Source: Cellulomonas phragmiteti
GTDB taxonomy: Bacteria; Actinomycetota; Actinomycetes; Actinomycetales; Cellulomonadaceae
Assembly: GCF_016862775.1 (NCBI RefSeq)
Contig: NZ_BONP01000016.1
Location: 25,067-89,066 of the forward strand
DNA length: 64,000 nt
Reading direction: 5' to 3'
Position 1 is the stretch's first letter; every line of letters starts with the position of its first letter. The notes below the pieces were generated by a model. The model was not told the origin of the DNA and searched no databases. It saw only the letters and a list, made by a program, of their open reading frames with translations. A program made the translations under genes and the position numbers. Below are positions 18,938 to 27,681 of the stretch, piece after piece.

Positions 18938-21900
18938 ATGGCGTCGCAGACCTCCACGCTCACACCGACGGACGAGGGGGCAGAGGTCGACGCTCCCGCG
19001 TCCGGGCTCGTCGACCTCGACGGGCGGCGCTTCTACCGCATCACGTCCTTCGACGACCTGCCGCCGTTCTTCATGACGCTCGTCGGCGCGAGCGACCTGT
19101 GGGTCTTCATCTCCAGCACCGGCGGCGTCACCGCCGGCCGCGAGCAGGCCGACCGCGCACTGTTCCCCTACGCCACCGAGGACAAGGTCACCGCCGGCGC
19201 GGGACGCACCGGCGGGCTCACGCTCCTGCGGGTCGGCACGGCCACCGGCACGGTCGTCTGGCAGCCGTTCGCCCCGCGCCGGCCCGGGGACCCGGACGCC
19301 GTGCGCCACCTGCTCAAGGACCCGCTCGGCACCACCCTCGTCTTCGAGGAGACCCGCCCCGACCTGGGCCTGCGCGTGCGCGTCACGTGGGGCACCGCCG
19401 CCCGCTACGGCGTCGTGCGCGAGGTCGAGCTCACCTCCACGAGCGACGCGACGGTCCGCACCGAGGTGCTGGACGGGTTCGTCGACCTGCTGCCCGCGGG
19501 CGTCACCGTGCAGACCCAGGGCGAGCTCAGCAGCCTGCTCGACGCGTACAAGCGCGCCGAGGTCGACGCGGCGACCGGGCTCGGGCTCGTCTACCTGAAC
19601 TCGACGCTCACCGACAAGGCCGACCCGAGCGAGTCGCTCGCGACGACCGTCGCCTGGCAGGTCGGCCTCGCCGACGTCGACCACCTGCTGTCCACGCGCC
19701 AGGTCGGGGCCTTCGCGACCGGCGCACCCGTCGCCGCCGAGCGCGAGGTCCGGGGCGAGAAGGGCGCGTACCTGGTCCGCGCGCGCCTCACGCTCGCACC
19801 GGGGGAGCGGCGGCGCTGGAGCGTCGTCGCCGACGTCGACCAGAGTGCCGCCGACGTCGTGCGCCTGCAGACCGAGCTCGCGGACCCCGCCGCGGCCGCC
19901 GCGGCGCTCGCGGCGGACGTCGAGGGCACCCGCGCGCACCTCGACCACCTCGTCGGCACCGCCGACGCCGCGCAGGTCACCGGCGACGAGCTGGCGTCCG
20001 CCCACCACCGCGCCAACGTGCTCTTCAACGTCATGCGCGGCGGGGTGCCCGCCGACGGGTACACGGTCCGCACGTCCGACCTGCGCGCGTTCGTCGCCCA
20101 GCGCAGCCCGCGCACCGCCGGGCGCAGCGGCGCGTGGTTCGACGCGCTCGCCGCGACCGAGCAGGTCGACGACCTCGTGGAGCGGGCCGACGCGTCCGGC
20201 GACCCCGACCTGCTGCGGCTCGTGCGGGAGTACCTGCCGCTGACGTTCAGCCGCCGGCACGGCGACCCGAGCCGCCCGTGGAACAAGTTCTCGATCGCCC
20301 TGACGGACGCCCGCGGGCAGACGCGCGTGGACTTCCAGGGCAACTGGCGCGACATCTTCCAGAACTGGGAGGCGCTGGCCTGGTCGTTCCCCGAGTACGT
20401 CGAGTCGATGGTCGCGGTGTTCCTCGACGCGACGACCGCCGACGGGTACAACCCCTACCGGATCTCGCGCTCCGGCATCGACTGGGAGGTCCCCGAGCCG
20501 TCGAACCCGTGGGCGAACATCGGCTACTGGAGCGACCACCAGGTCATCTACCTGCTCAAGCTCCTCGAGGCGTCACGGCGCTTCCACCCCGGCCGGCTGG
20601 AGGCGCTCGTGGACCGCGCCGTCTTCACGCACGCCGACGTGCCGTACCGCATCGCGACCTACGAGCAGACCCTGGCCGACCCCGTCGCGACCATCACGTT
20701 CGACACCGCGACGGAGGAGCGCGTCACGGCACGCGTCGCGACGCACGGCGCCGACGGCCGCCTGGTGCACGGGCCGGACGGGGACCTGGTGCGGGTCTCG
20801 CTGGGCGAGAAGCTGCTGCTCCTCATCCTGGCGAAGGTCGTCAACCTCGTCCCCGACGGCGGCATCTGGATGAACACCCAGCGCCCCGAGTGGAACGACG
20901 CCAACAACGCGCTGGTCGGCAAGGGCCTGTCGGTCGTCACGCTCGCCCACCTGCGCCGTGCCCTGAGCCTGGCGCGCGACCTGCTGGCCGACGACCTGAC
21001 GGTGACCCGCGAGCTCGCCGGGCTGCTGACGGACGTGCACGCGGCCCTGGCCGCGCACGTGGAGCAGGCCGCCACCGGGTTCGACAGCGCGGGGCGCCGG
21101 GCGGTCATGGACGCCCTCGGGGCGGCGGGCACCGCCTACCGCGCACGGGTGTACGCCGGCTTCAGCGGTGAGCGCACGGGCGTGCCGTCGGCCACGGTGC
21201 AGGCGTTCCTCGCCGACGCCCGGACGTACGTCGACGCGGCGCTGCGCGCCAACCGCCGGCCCGACGGGCTGTTCCACGCCTACAACCTGCTGGACCTGCG
21301 CGCCGGTGCGACCGTCGGGCGGTTGCAGGAGATGCTCGAGGGCCAGGTCGCCGTCCTGTCGTCCGGCCTGCTGACCCCGGGGGAGGCGCTCGAGCTCGTC
21401 CGTGCGCTGCGGCGCAGCGCGCTGTACCGGCCCGACCAGCACTCCTACCAGCTCTACCCCGACCGCGACCTGCCGACGTTCCTCGAGCGCAACCTCGTCA
21501 CCGCCGACCAGGTCGCGGCCGCGCCGCTGCTGGCCGCGCTCGTCACGGCCGGTGACACCTCGGTCGTGCTGCGCGACGTGCGCGGCGACCACCGGTTCGC
21601 GCCCGGTCTGCACAACGCGCGCGACCTCGCCGCCGCGCTCGACGCCCTGCCCGGGCGCGTGCCCGGGGTCACCGCGCAGCAGGTCGCCGACGGCCGCGAC
21701 GCCGTCCTCGACGTCTTCGAGCAGGTGTTCCGGCACGCCGAGTTCACCGGCCGGTCGGGGTCGTTCTTCGCGTACGAGGGGCTCGGCAGCATCTACTGGC
21801 ACATGGTGTCCAAGCTGCTGCTCGCCGTGCAGGAGAACCACGAGCGCGCCGTCGTCGAGGGTGCCGACGCGGAGGTCGTGGCGGGCCTCGCCGACGCCTA

Positions 21901-22396
21901 CGAGGACGTCCGGCGCGGCCTCGGCTACTGCAAGACCCCCGAGGTGTACGGCGCCTTCCCCGTCGACCCGTACTCGCACACCCCGGCCGGCAAGGGCGCG
22001 CGCCAGCCCGGCATGACCGGCCAGGTCAAGGAGGAGGTCCTCGCCCGGCTCGGCGAGCTGGGGCTGCGGGTCGAGGACGGACGCGTCGTCGTGCGGCCCG
22101 TCCTGCTGCGCGCCGAGGAGTGGACGACGACCCCGACGACGTTCACGTACCGGGACCTCGCGGGCCGCGAGCGAGGCGTCGACCTGCCCGCCGGCGCGCT
22201 CGCGTTCACCTTCTGCCAGGTGCCGGTCGTGTACCGGCGCGTCGCCGGGTCCGGCGCCACGCCGACGGTCGTCGCGCACCTCGCCGACGGCACGCACGTC
22301 CGCGGCGTCGCGGGGGCGCTGGACGCCGACGTGAGCCGGCGGATCTTCCGGCGGACGGGTGACGTCGTCCGCGTGGAGGTCGACGTGCCCGCCTGA
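18938..22396 (+). CDS. large cytoplasmic protein, possible (alpha/alpha)6-barrel carbohydrate-active enzyme of unrecognised family
   Basis: 1152 residues, no signal peptide and no membrane helix. The first 300 or so residues look beta-rich (DLWVFISSTGGVTAGR, VRVTWGTAARYG), the rest helical. Near 447 is PWNKFSIAL followed by DFQGNWRDIFQNWEAL; near 530 YWSDHQVIYLLKLLE; near 645 DGGIWMNTQRPEWNDANNAL; near 995 YCKTPEVYGAFPVDPYSHTP. The EWNDANN phrase recalls the DWNDGMN catalytic-loop motif of GH94 cellobiose-phosphorylase-like enzymes, and the beta-domain plus helical-barrel order fits that clan, but I cannot assign a family. ATG start with purine-rich GAAGGA about ten bases upstream; an in-frame GTG at 18845 overlaps the palindrome and is unlikely. 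It is preceded by an operator-like palindrome. Function not established. Confidence 0.85.
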   Translation: MASQTSTLTPTDEGAEVDAPASGLVDLDGRRFYRITSFDDLPPFFMTLVGASDLWVFISSTGGVTAGREQADRALFPYATEDKVTAGAGRTGGLTLLRVGTATGTVVWQPFAPRRPGDPDAVRHLLKDPLGTTLVFEETRPDLGLRVRVTWGTAARYGVVREVELTSTSDATVRTEVLDGFVDLLPAGVTVQTQGELSSLLDAYKRAEVDAATGLGLVYLNSTLTDKADPSESLATTVAWQVGLADVDHLLSTRQVGAFATGAPVAAEREVRGEKGAYLVRARLTLAPGERRRWSVVADVDQSAADVVRLQTELADPAAAAAALAADVEGTRAHLDHLVGTADAAQVTGDELASAHHRANVLFNVMRGGVPADGYTVRTSDLRAFVAQRSPRTAGRSGAWFDALAATEQVDDLVERADASGDPDLLRLVREYLPLTFSRRHGDPSRPWNKFSIALTDARGQTRVDFQGNWRDIFQNWEALAWSFPEYVESMVAVFLDATTADGYNPYRISRSGIDWEVPEPSNPWANIGYWSDHQVIYLLKLLEASRRFHPGRLEALVDRAVFTHADVPYRIATYEQTLADPVATITFDTATEERVTARVATHGADGRLVHGPDGDLVRVSLGEKLLLLILAKVVNLVPDGGIWMNTQRPEWNDANNALVGKGLSVVTLAHLRRALSLARDLLADDLTVTRELAGLLTDVHAALAAHVEQAATGFDSAGRRAVMDALGAAGTAYRARVYAGFSGERTGVPSATVQAFLADARTYVDAALRANRRPDGLFHAYNLLDLRAGATVGRLQEMLEGQVAVLSSGLLTPGEALELVRALRRSALYRPDQHSYQLYPDRDLPTFLERNLVTADQVAAAPLLAALVTAGDTSVVLRDVRGDHRFAPGLHNARDLAAALDALPGRVPGVTAQQVADGRDAVLDVFEQVFRHAEFTGRSGSFFAYEGLGSIYWHMVSKLLLAVQENHERAVVEGADAEVVAGLADAYEDVRRGLGYCKTPEVYGAFPVDPYSHTPAGKGARQPGMTGQVKEEVLARLGELGLRVEDGRVVVRPVLLRAEEWTTTPTTFTYRDLAGRERGVDLPAGALAFTFCQVPVVYRRVAGSGATPTVVAHLADGTHVRGVAGALDADVSRRIFRRTGDVVRVEVDVPA

Positions 22397-22490
22397 GAGG
22401 GCGACGCGGGATCCGCGGCGCGGCAGCATGCCCTCCCCACGGGCGCCGGTCCACGGACCGAGGTCCCTGGTTCTGCGGCCGCGACCCTCC

Positions 22491-22540
22491 TAGCCTGCGT
22501 TCACGGCCCCGTGCTCGGGGCATGGCGTCTCGGCAAGGAG
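22491..22540 (+). promoter_or_regulatory. -10 element and ribosome binding site of the small Cys protein
   Basis: TAGCCT at 22491-22496 gives a short leader. AAGGAGG ends six bases before the ATG at 22547 and fixes the start of a gene only 65 codons long. Confidence 0.55.
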
Positions 22541-22546
22541 GCCGAC

Positions 22547-22741
22547 ATGCGAGTCCGTCCGTACCACTCCGCCCGCAGCACCGCGGCGCACGTCTACCAC
22601 GAGGACGACGACTGCCCGGCGGGCCGGAACCTCCCGTGGTTCGACAAGGTCGAGGGCAGCGCGGACTGCGAGCCGTGCCCGCAGTGCGTCCGGACGACGG
22701 CGGCGTGCCCCGACCACCCGGCGACGGCCTCCGTCTCCTGA
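22547..22741 (+). CDS. small Cys-rich hypothetical protein
   Basis: 64 residues. It reads as a compact metal-site candidate: VYHEDDDCPAGRNLPWF, then a loop and CEPCPQC near the end, plus a further Cys and His. The pattern (VYH-x3-x-C, then C-x2-C) resembles small actinobacterial proteins that probably bind one zinc ion, but no function is known to me. Strong AAGGAGG ribosome binding site. A terminator-like hairpin follows immediately, so it is probably a single-gene transcript. Confidence 0.75.
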   Translation: MRVRPYHSARSTAAHVYHEDDDCPAGRNLPWFDKVEGSADCEPCPQCVRTTAACPDHPATASVS

Positions 22742-22747
22742 CGCGCG

Positions 22748-22773
22748 GCCCGGTCCGGGACCCCGGACCGGGC
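22748..22773 (+). terminator. terminator-like hairpin after the small Cys protein
   Basis: Two 12-base arms, GCCCGGTCCGGG and CCCGGACCGGGC, are perfectly complementary around AC; the real loop is probably four to six bases. It begins seven bases after the stop codon and ends just before the -10 (TAGGTT, 22780-22785) of the next gene. Confidence 0.65.
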
Positions 22774-22791
22774 TGCCGCTAGGTTGACCCC

Positions 22792-23502
22792 ATGGAGGCG
22801 CGTCGCTCGCTCGGTCAGGTGCTCGTCGGGGTGCTCGTGGTGCTCGCCGGGGTGGTGCTGCTGCTCGAGCGCACCGGCGTCGTCGACGTGGACCTCGGGA
22901 CGCTGGTCGGCACGCTGTGGCCGCTGCTGGTCGTCCTCGTGGGCCTGACCTCGTTGCTGCTGGTGCCGCGCGCGTGGTTCGGCCCCGTGGTGATCACGGC
23001 GGCCGGGCTCGTGCTGCTGCTCGACCGGCTCGACGTGCTGGACGTCAGCGTCGGGGACTACCTGTGGCCCGTCGCCGTGATCCTCATCGGCCTGGGCATC
23101 ACGTTCGGGGCGTCGTCGCGCAGCGAGGAGCAGGACCGCCTCACGGCGATCGCGTTCTGGTGGGGCACCGAGCGCCGCACGCGGACGCGGCAGTTCCGGT
23201 CCGCGAGCCTCACGGCGATCATGGGCGGCGTCGAGCTGGACCTGCGCGACGCCGACATCGAGGGGTCCGCCCGCATCGACGTCTTCACGTTCTGGGGCGG
23301 TGTCGAGATCAAGGTCCCCCGCACGTGGGAGGTCCGCACGTCCGGCCTGCCCCTGCTCGGCGGCTGGGAGGACAGGACCGAGCCGCCCGTGGGCGGTGGC
23401 CCGGTGCTCGACGTGCGGATCGTCACCATCATGGCCGGCGCGGAGGTACGCCACGGCAAGGTCAAGCCCGGCCCCGTGATCGAGGACGCGCCGGTCGTCT
23501 GA
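22792..23502 (+). CDS. LiaF-like membrane protein (cell-wall stress response domain)
   Basis: 236 residues. Three or four hydrophobic segments occupy the first 105 residues (LVGVLVVLAGVVLLLERTGVV, TLWPLLVVLVGLTSLLLV, VVITAAGLVLLLDRL, YLWPVAVILIGLGITFG). The C-terminal half has the LiaF/VraT-type beta-helix pattern LTAIMGGVELDLRDADIEG, IDVFTFWGGVEIKVPRTWEV. Family members sense or transmit cell-envelope stress and usually sit beside a LiaRS-like two-component system; none adjoins here. ATG start six bases after TAGGTT, leaderless pattern. Confidence 0.88.
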   Translation: MEARRSLGQVLVGVLVVLAGVVLLLERTGVVDVDLGTLVGTLWPLLVVLVGLTSLLLVPRAWFGPVVITAAGLVLLLDRLDVLDVSVGDYLWPVAVILIGLGITFGASSRSEEQDRLTAIAFWWGTERRTRTRQFRSASLTAIMGGVELDLRDADIEGSARIDVFTFWGGVEIKVPRTWEVRTSGLPLLGGWEDRTEPPVGGGPVLDVRIVTIMAGAEVRHGKVKPGPVIEDAPVV

Positions 23503-23544
23503 CGCCGGTCCGCCCGACCGGCGCGGTCGCGCGCGTCAGGGCTC

Positions 23545-25071
23545 CTAGAGGACCGGTGCGGACTGCCCGACGACCTGCGGCCCGCCGATCTCGCGGCTGC
23601 CGTGCTCGTCGTGCGCGAAGGAGTGCGCGACTCGGATGCCGGGGCGGCCGGGTGCGGACGCGTCCACCACGACCCGCGGGTACGGGCGCGAGGCGTCGGC
23701 CGGGCTCGTCCAGGCGACGGCGGCCGCGGCGTACCCGCCGGACCGTGCGGCCTCGCGCGCCTGGGCGACGCCCGCGTCGGAGAACGGGAAGTCGAGCACC
23801 TCGACGTCGTACTCCTCGCGGACCAGCACGAACGGTGCGCAGCCCGCGACGTCGGCCACGGCCCGGTCCAGGGCGAGCTCGAGCGCGCGCAGGGCGAGGT
23901 CCTGGACCCGCTCCGACGGCCGGTGCGGCAGGTCCTCCGGCGTGAGCGGCTGCTCGGGCGTCACCGGCATGCCACGCCCGGGCGTGGGGAAGGTGTCGGC
24001 CGGCGTCGGGCCCCAGGCGGCGGGCTCCGCCTGGTCGGCGACGGGCTCGGGGGCGTCCTCGGCGACGTGCTCGGGGGCGTCCACCACGAACGTCGGGGTC
24101 CACGCCGCCGGCTCGGGCTGCGGCTCGGCGGTGTCCTCGACGAAGGTCGGGGTCCAGGCGGCCTCGACGGGTGCGACGGCCTCGGGCTCCTGGTGCCCGT
24201 GGTCGGGTCCGGCGGTGTCCTCGACGAACGTGGGGGCCCAGGCCGCGGGCTCGGGCACGTCCTCGACGAGGGTCGGGGTCCAGGCGGCCGGCTCGGGGTC
24301 CGTGGCACCGACGTCCTGCTGCTCGGGCCCGGCGTCGGCGGTGTCCTCGACGAAGGTCGGGGTCCAGGCGGCGGGCTCGGGGTCCTTGCCGGCGTCCGCG
24401 ACCAGGGTCGGCACCCACGCGGCGCTCGGCGCGGGGGCGTCGTCGGGCGCCGGGACGTCGACCTCCGCGACCGCGGCCTCGTCGACCGGGACCTCCGCGA
24501 CCGCGACCTCGTCGACCGGGGCCTCCGGGACCGCGATCTCGTGGACCGCGACGTCCTCGACCGCGACCCGGGACGGGCCGGCGTCGGGGGAAGGGTGCGG
24601 GGTCGGGACCCGCGGCTGGTGGCCCTGCTGCAGGTGCGCGGCGGCGCGCGCCACGTAGTCGACCGTCCACCCGGCCGACCGCACCCGCCAGCGGGCGTGC
24701 GCGTCGAGCACGGGCAGCACGGGCATGTGCGGACGGTCGAGCACCAGCACGCCGGGGGTCGCGCCCTCGGGGCCGGGGCACATCATCCACACGGCGTCGG
24801 TCACCGACGCGACGAGCAGGTCGCCGACCGCGATGCCGATGGCCGCGGCGACACCCGCGGGCGCCGGGACGTGCGGCGGGTGCGTCGCGAGCAGGCGGTC
24901 CCAGCGGGCGTCGAGCGCCGCGGTGTCACTCCCGTCGGTGCCGTCGCCCCGCAGCCAGTCGCGCAGGCGGTCGAGGTGCGCGGACTCGCCGGGCGAGAGC
25001 GGGCGCGCGAGCACCGGAGCGGCGGCGGGAACGGCGGACCTCGCCGCGAGTGCGGGCGAGAGGCTGTCCAT
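23545..25071 (-). CDS. hypothetical protein with DUF3806-like domain and seven AAWTPTFVED repeats
   Basis: 508 residues. Residues about 75-155 (VAAAIGIAVGDLLV, then MPVLPVLDAHARW and GWTVDYV) resemble the protein at 41391-42299 and look like a DUF3806-type domain. The middle (about 215-360) carries seven imperfect repeats of the core AAWTPTFVED separated by acidic Pro/Glu spacers, probably disordered. The C-terminal 130 residues (VQDLALRALELALDRAVADVAGCAPFVLV) form another globular domain. Function unknown; no signal peptide, so cytoplasmic. ATG start at 25071; no clear Shine-Dalgarno. Divergent from the M15 peptidase at 25177. Confidence 0.82.
   Translation of the reverse strand: MDSLSPALAARSAVPAAAPVLARPLSPGESAHLDRLRDWLRGDGTDGSDTAALDARWDRLLATHPPHVPAPAGVAAAIGIAVGDLLVASVTDAVWMMCPGPEGATPGVLVLDRPHMPVLPVLDAHARWRVRSAGWTVDYVARAAAHLQQGHQPRVPTPHPSPDAGPSRVAVEDVAVHEIAVPEAPVDEVAVAEVPVDEAAVAEVDVPAPDDAPAPSAAWVPTLVADAGKDPEPAAWTPTFVEDTADAGPEQQDVGATDPEPAAWTPTLVEDVPEPAAWAPTFVEDTAGPDHGHQEPEAVAPVEAAWTPTFVEDTAEPQPEPAAWTPTFVVDAPEHVAEDAPEPVADQAEPAAWGPTPADTFPTPGRGMPVTPEQPLTPEDLPHRPSERVQDLALRALELALDRAVADVAGCAPFVLVREEYDVEVLDFPFSDAGVAQAREAARSGGYAAAAVAWTSPADASRPYPRVVVDASAPGRPGIRVAHSFAHDEHGSREIGGPQVVGQSAPVL
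23990..24420. repeat. intragenic repeats of about 40-60 bp
   Basis: On the plus strand a core close to GACGAAGGTCGGGGTCCAGG recurs seven times at irregular spacing, encoding the AAWTPTFVED repeats of the minus-strand gene. Copies 4 and 7 (near 24140 and 24350) are almost identical, which points to recent expansion or gene conversion. Confidence 0.75.
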
Positions 25072-25111
25072 GCCCGGGTCATCGGCGTCGACGGTGCACG
25101 CCTTGAGCCCC

Positions 25112-25149
25112 CGGACGTGTGACGTCCGCGCGCGCCCCCGGGTTAGCGT
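25112..25149 (+). promoter_or_regulatory. inverted repeat and promoter of the first M15 peptidase gene
   Basis: CGGACGT-GTG-ACGTCCG (25112-25128) is a perfect 7-bp inverted repeat. It contains TGACGT, a possible -35, placed 18 bases before the -10 TAGCGT (25144-25149). A regulator bound here would control the peptidase gene and perhaps the divergent gene at 25071. Confidence 0.5.
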
Positions 25150-25176
25150 GGTCGTCCGTCCCCGGGGGAGGTCGTC

Positions 25177-26208
25177 GTGCGTCGTGTCGCCGTCGCGAGC
25201 GTCACCGCGGTCTCGCTCGCCCTCGGCGTCGGGATCGGGGTCCAGACGTGGACCGCCGGCGAGCGCCGCGCGGCGCAGGACGCGCGCGAGGCGGCCCGGT
25301 CGCGGGTCGACGGCGCGCTCGCGGTCGTGCACGACGACTCCGCAGTGCGGGCCGCCGCCGTGGCGGCGTCCGGCACCGCGGGTGCGGCGGGTCTGCTCAC
25401 CGACGCACGCGCCGCGCTCGAGGCGGCGGTCGCGCAGGGCCGGGAGACGCTGACCGCGTCCGACGGTCAGGTGGGCGCGGACGACGGCCCGCGCGCCGCG
25501 CTCGCGGAGCAGCTGGAGTCGGCGCACGTCTCGGCGCCGACGGCGTCGCCGGCGCTGGCGCGGCAGCTGGCGGCGGCGGTGTCGGCGGCGGAGCAGGCGG
25601 TCCACGCCGCCGTGTCCGCCGAGCAGTCCCGCGTGGCCGCCGCGGCGCAGGCCGCGCAGGCCGCGCAGGCCGCGCAGCGGGCCGCGTCCGCGCCGCGCCC
25701 GCGGGCGTCCGCCCCGGCGGCGACGCCGGACCGTTGCGCCACCACGTACAGCGGGCCGGCGTTCTACACGTCCGCGCCGACCGAGGGCGGCGACGGCTCG
25801 AACGGGCGGCTGCCGGCGTCGGCGCTGACCGCGGTCTCGTGGACCCGGGACTCCCGCGGCACGCCGTTCTACCTGCGCGCGGACGCGGCGGCGGCGCTCG
25901 AGCGGCTGAACGTGGCGTTCCGCGCGGCCCTCGGGCACGACCTCGCGCTGGACCTGACCTACCGCGACCTCGACACGCAGGTGGCGATGCGCGCGGCGCT
26001 GGGCTCGGTGGCGGCGGTGCCCGGCACGTCGTCGCACGGGACGGGCCTGGCGCTGGACACCCCGGAGCTGCCGTGCGCGTACGGCTGGGACTCCGCGGCG
26101 CGGGCCTGGCTCGTGGCGCACGGCCCGGCGTACGGGTGGGTGTCGCCCACGTGGGCGCGGCAGAACGGCTCGAACCCGGAGTACTGGCACTACGAGTACC
26201 GGGGCTGA
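25177..26208 (+). CDS. M15-family (VanY-like) D-alanyl-D-alanine carboxypeptidase
   Basis: 343 residues. An N-terminal hydrophobic segment (about 4-24) exports or anchors it. An Ala-rich helical region (30-180) with heptad-like AQAAQAAQ runs follows, then the peptidase: SSHGTGLALD near 285 supplies the zinc His and Asp, and the C-terminal EYWHYEYRG supplies the second zinc His. Such enzymes trim the stem peptide of peptidoglycan. GTG start with GGGGGAG seven bases upstream. Paralogue of the gene at 47291. Its stop lies two bases from the stop of the convergent exporter gene. Confidence 0.86.
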   Translation: MRRVAVASVTAVSLALGVGIGVQTWTAGERRAAQDAREAARSRVDGALAVVHDDSAVRAAAVAASGTAGAAGLLTDARAALEAAVAQGRETLTASDGQVGADDGPRAALAEQLESAHVSAPTASPALARQLAAAVSAAEQAVHAAVSAEQSRVAAAAQAAQAAQAAQRAASAPRPRASAPAATPDRCATTYSGPAFYTSAPTEGGDGSNGRLPASALTAVSWTRDSRGTPFYLRADAAAALERLNVAFRAALGHDLALDLTYRDLDTQVAMRAALGSVAAVPGTSSHGTGLALDTPELPCAYGWDSAARAWLVAHGPAYGWVSPTWARQNGSNPEYWHYEYRG

Positions 26209-26210
26209 CG

Positions 26211-27647
26211 TCAGCCGGCGCTGCCGCGGGGCGTGGGACGGTCCGGCGGGCGCACCGCGGCGGCGCCGGTGGGCACGGTGGCCCACGCGACCGCGGCACC
26301 GGCGGTGAGCAGGCCCGCGCACACGAGCATGGCCGTGCGGTGGGCGGGGGCCAGCCGGGCGGGGTCCGTCAGCGAGGCCCCGACGCCCGCGACGAGCGGC
26401 AGGACGGCGACCGCCAGCAGGCTGCCGATGCGCGCGACGGCGTTGTTGACCCCGCTGGCCACGCCCGCGAGCCGGTCGGGCGCCGCCGCGAGCGCGGTCG
26501 TGGTCAGCGGCGCGACCGTCAGGACCAGACCGAGCCCCTGCAGCGTCACGCCCGGCAGCACGTGCGTGACGTACGGGGCGTCCGGTCCGACGCCGGCGAG
26601 CAGCGCGGTGCCGACCGCGACCACCAGCGGCCCCACCGTCATGGGCACGCGGGGGCCGATGCGCACGCCGAGCGCGCCGGCGCGGGGCGACAGGGCCAGC
26701 AGCAGCAGCGTCGTGGGCAGGGGCGCGAGGCCGGCGGCCAGGGGCGAGTACCCGGACACCACCTGCAGGGTCACGACGAGGAAGAACCCCACCCCGGACA
26801 GCGCGGCGTACACGAGGAACGTGGCGAGGTTGACGCCGGCGAACGGCCGCCACCGGAACAGGTGCGGCGGGACGAGCGGCGCGCGGGCGCGGGCCTCGAC
26901 GCGGACGAACGCCACCAGCGCGACGACCCCGGCGAGCAGCGCGCCCCCGACGACCGACCGCGCGGCCCCGGGCGCCGTCCAGACCGTGAACCCGTACGTC
27001 AGCCCGGCCAGGCCGAGCGCCCCGAGCACGGTCCCGGCGACGTCGACCCGGGTCTGCGCCCCCGGGTCGGCGGACTCCGGCACGTGCCGCAGCGCGACCG
27101 CGACGACGAGCGCGGCGAGGGGCACGTTGATGCCGAACACCCACCGCCAGTCGGCCACCTGCACGATCCAGCCCCCGAGGAACGGTGCCGCGGCGCCCGC
27201 GATGCCGCCCAGCCCCGACCACGCGCCGATGGCCCGGCCGCGGTCCTCACCGACGAACGTCGACTGCAGGATCGCCAGCGACCCGGGGGTCAGCAGCGCC
27301 CCGCCGACGCCCTGCAGCACCCGGGCGGCCACGAGCGTGCCGACGTCCGGCGCCAGCGCGCAGCCCACCGAGGCGAGCGCGAACCACACGACGCCGACGA
27401 GGAACACGCGCCGCCGCCCGAACCGGTCGCCGAGCGCGCCGCCGAGCAGCAGGAAGGCCGCGAGCGTCAACGCGTAGCCGTTGACGGTCCACTGCAGGTC
27501 GGCGGTCGTGGCACCCAGGTCCTCGGCGATGCGCGGCAGCGCGATCGTGACGACCGTCGCGTCGATGAACGCGAGCGCCGACCCGAGCACCGTCGCGAGC
27601 AGCACCCACCGGCCGGCGGCGGAGCGGTAGCCGACGGTCCCGGTCAC
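26211..27647 (-). CDS. DHA2-type MFS drug/solute exporter (EmrB/QacA-like)
   Basis: 478 residues with about 14 membrane helices. Motif A is seen as GALGDRFGRRRVF near residue 70, the antiporter motif C region as GVGGALLTPGSLAIL, and DATVVTIALP in helix 1 is typical of EmrB/QacA. It should export drugs or metabolites by proton antiport; the substrate is unknown. GTG start 34 bases after the LigD-polymerase stop on the same strand, so probably the last gene of that operon. Confidence 0.9.
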   Translation of the reverse strand: MTGTVGYRSAAGRWVLLATVLGSALAFIDATVVTIALPRIAEDLGATTADLQWTVNGYALTLAAFLLLGGALGDRFGRRRVFLVGVVWFALASVGCALAPDVGTLVAARVLQGVGGALLTPGSLAILQSTFVGEDRGRAIGAWSGLGGIAGAAAPFLGGWIVQVADWRWVFGINVPLAALVVAVALRHVPESADPGAQTRVDVAGTVLGALGLAGLTYGFTVWTAPGAARSVVGGALLAGVVALVAFVRVEARARAPLVPPHLFRWRPFAGVNLATFLVYAALSGVGFFLVVTLQVVSGYSPLAAGLAPLPTTLLLLALSPRAGALGVRIGPRVPMTVGPLVVAVGTALLAGVGPDAPYVTHVLPGVTLQGLGLVLTVAPLTTTALAAAPDRLAGVASGVNNAVARIGSLLAVAVLPLVAGVGASLTDPARLAPAHRTAMLVCAGLLTAGAAVAWATVPTGAAAVRPPDRPTPRGSAG

Positions 27648-27681
27648 TGCCGGCGCCCCGGGACGCAGGTCGCGCGCCGCG

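Noticed and set aside
25072..27222. In-frame upstream extension of the AAWTPTFVED-repeat gene
   Set aside because: The extension runs antisense to the M15 peptidase and the sequence becomes Arg/Gly-rich; the ATG at 25071 is the sensible start.
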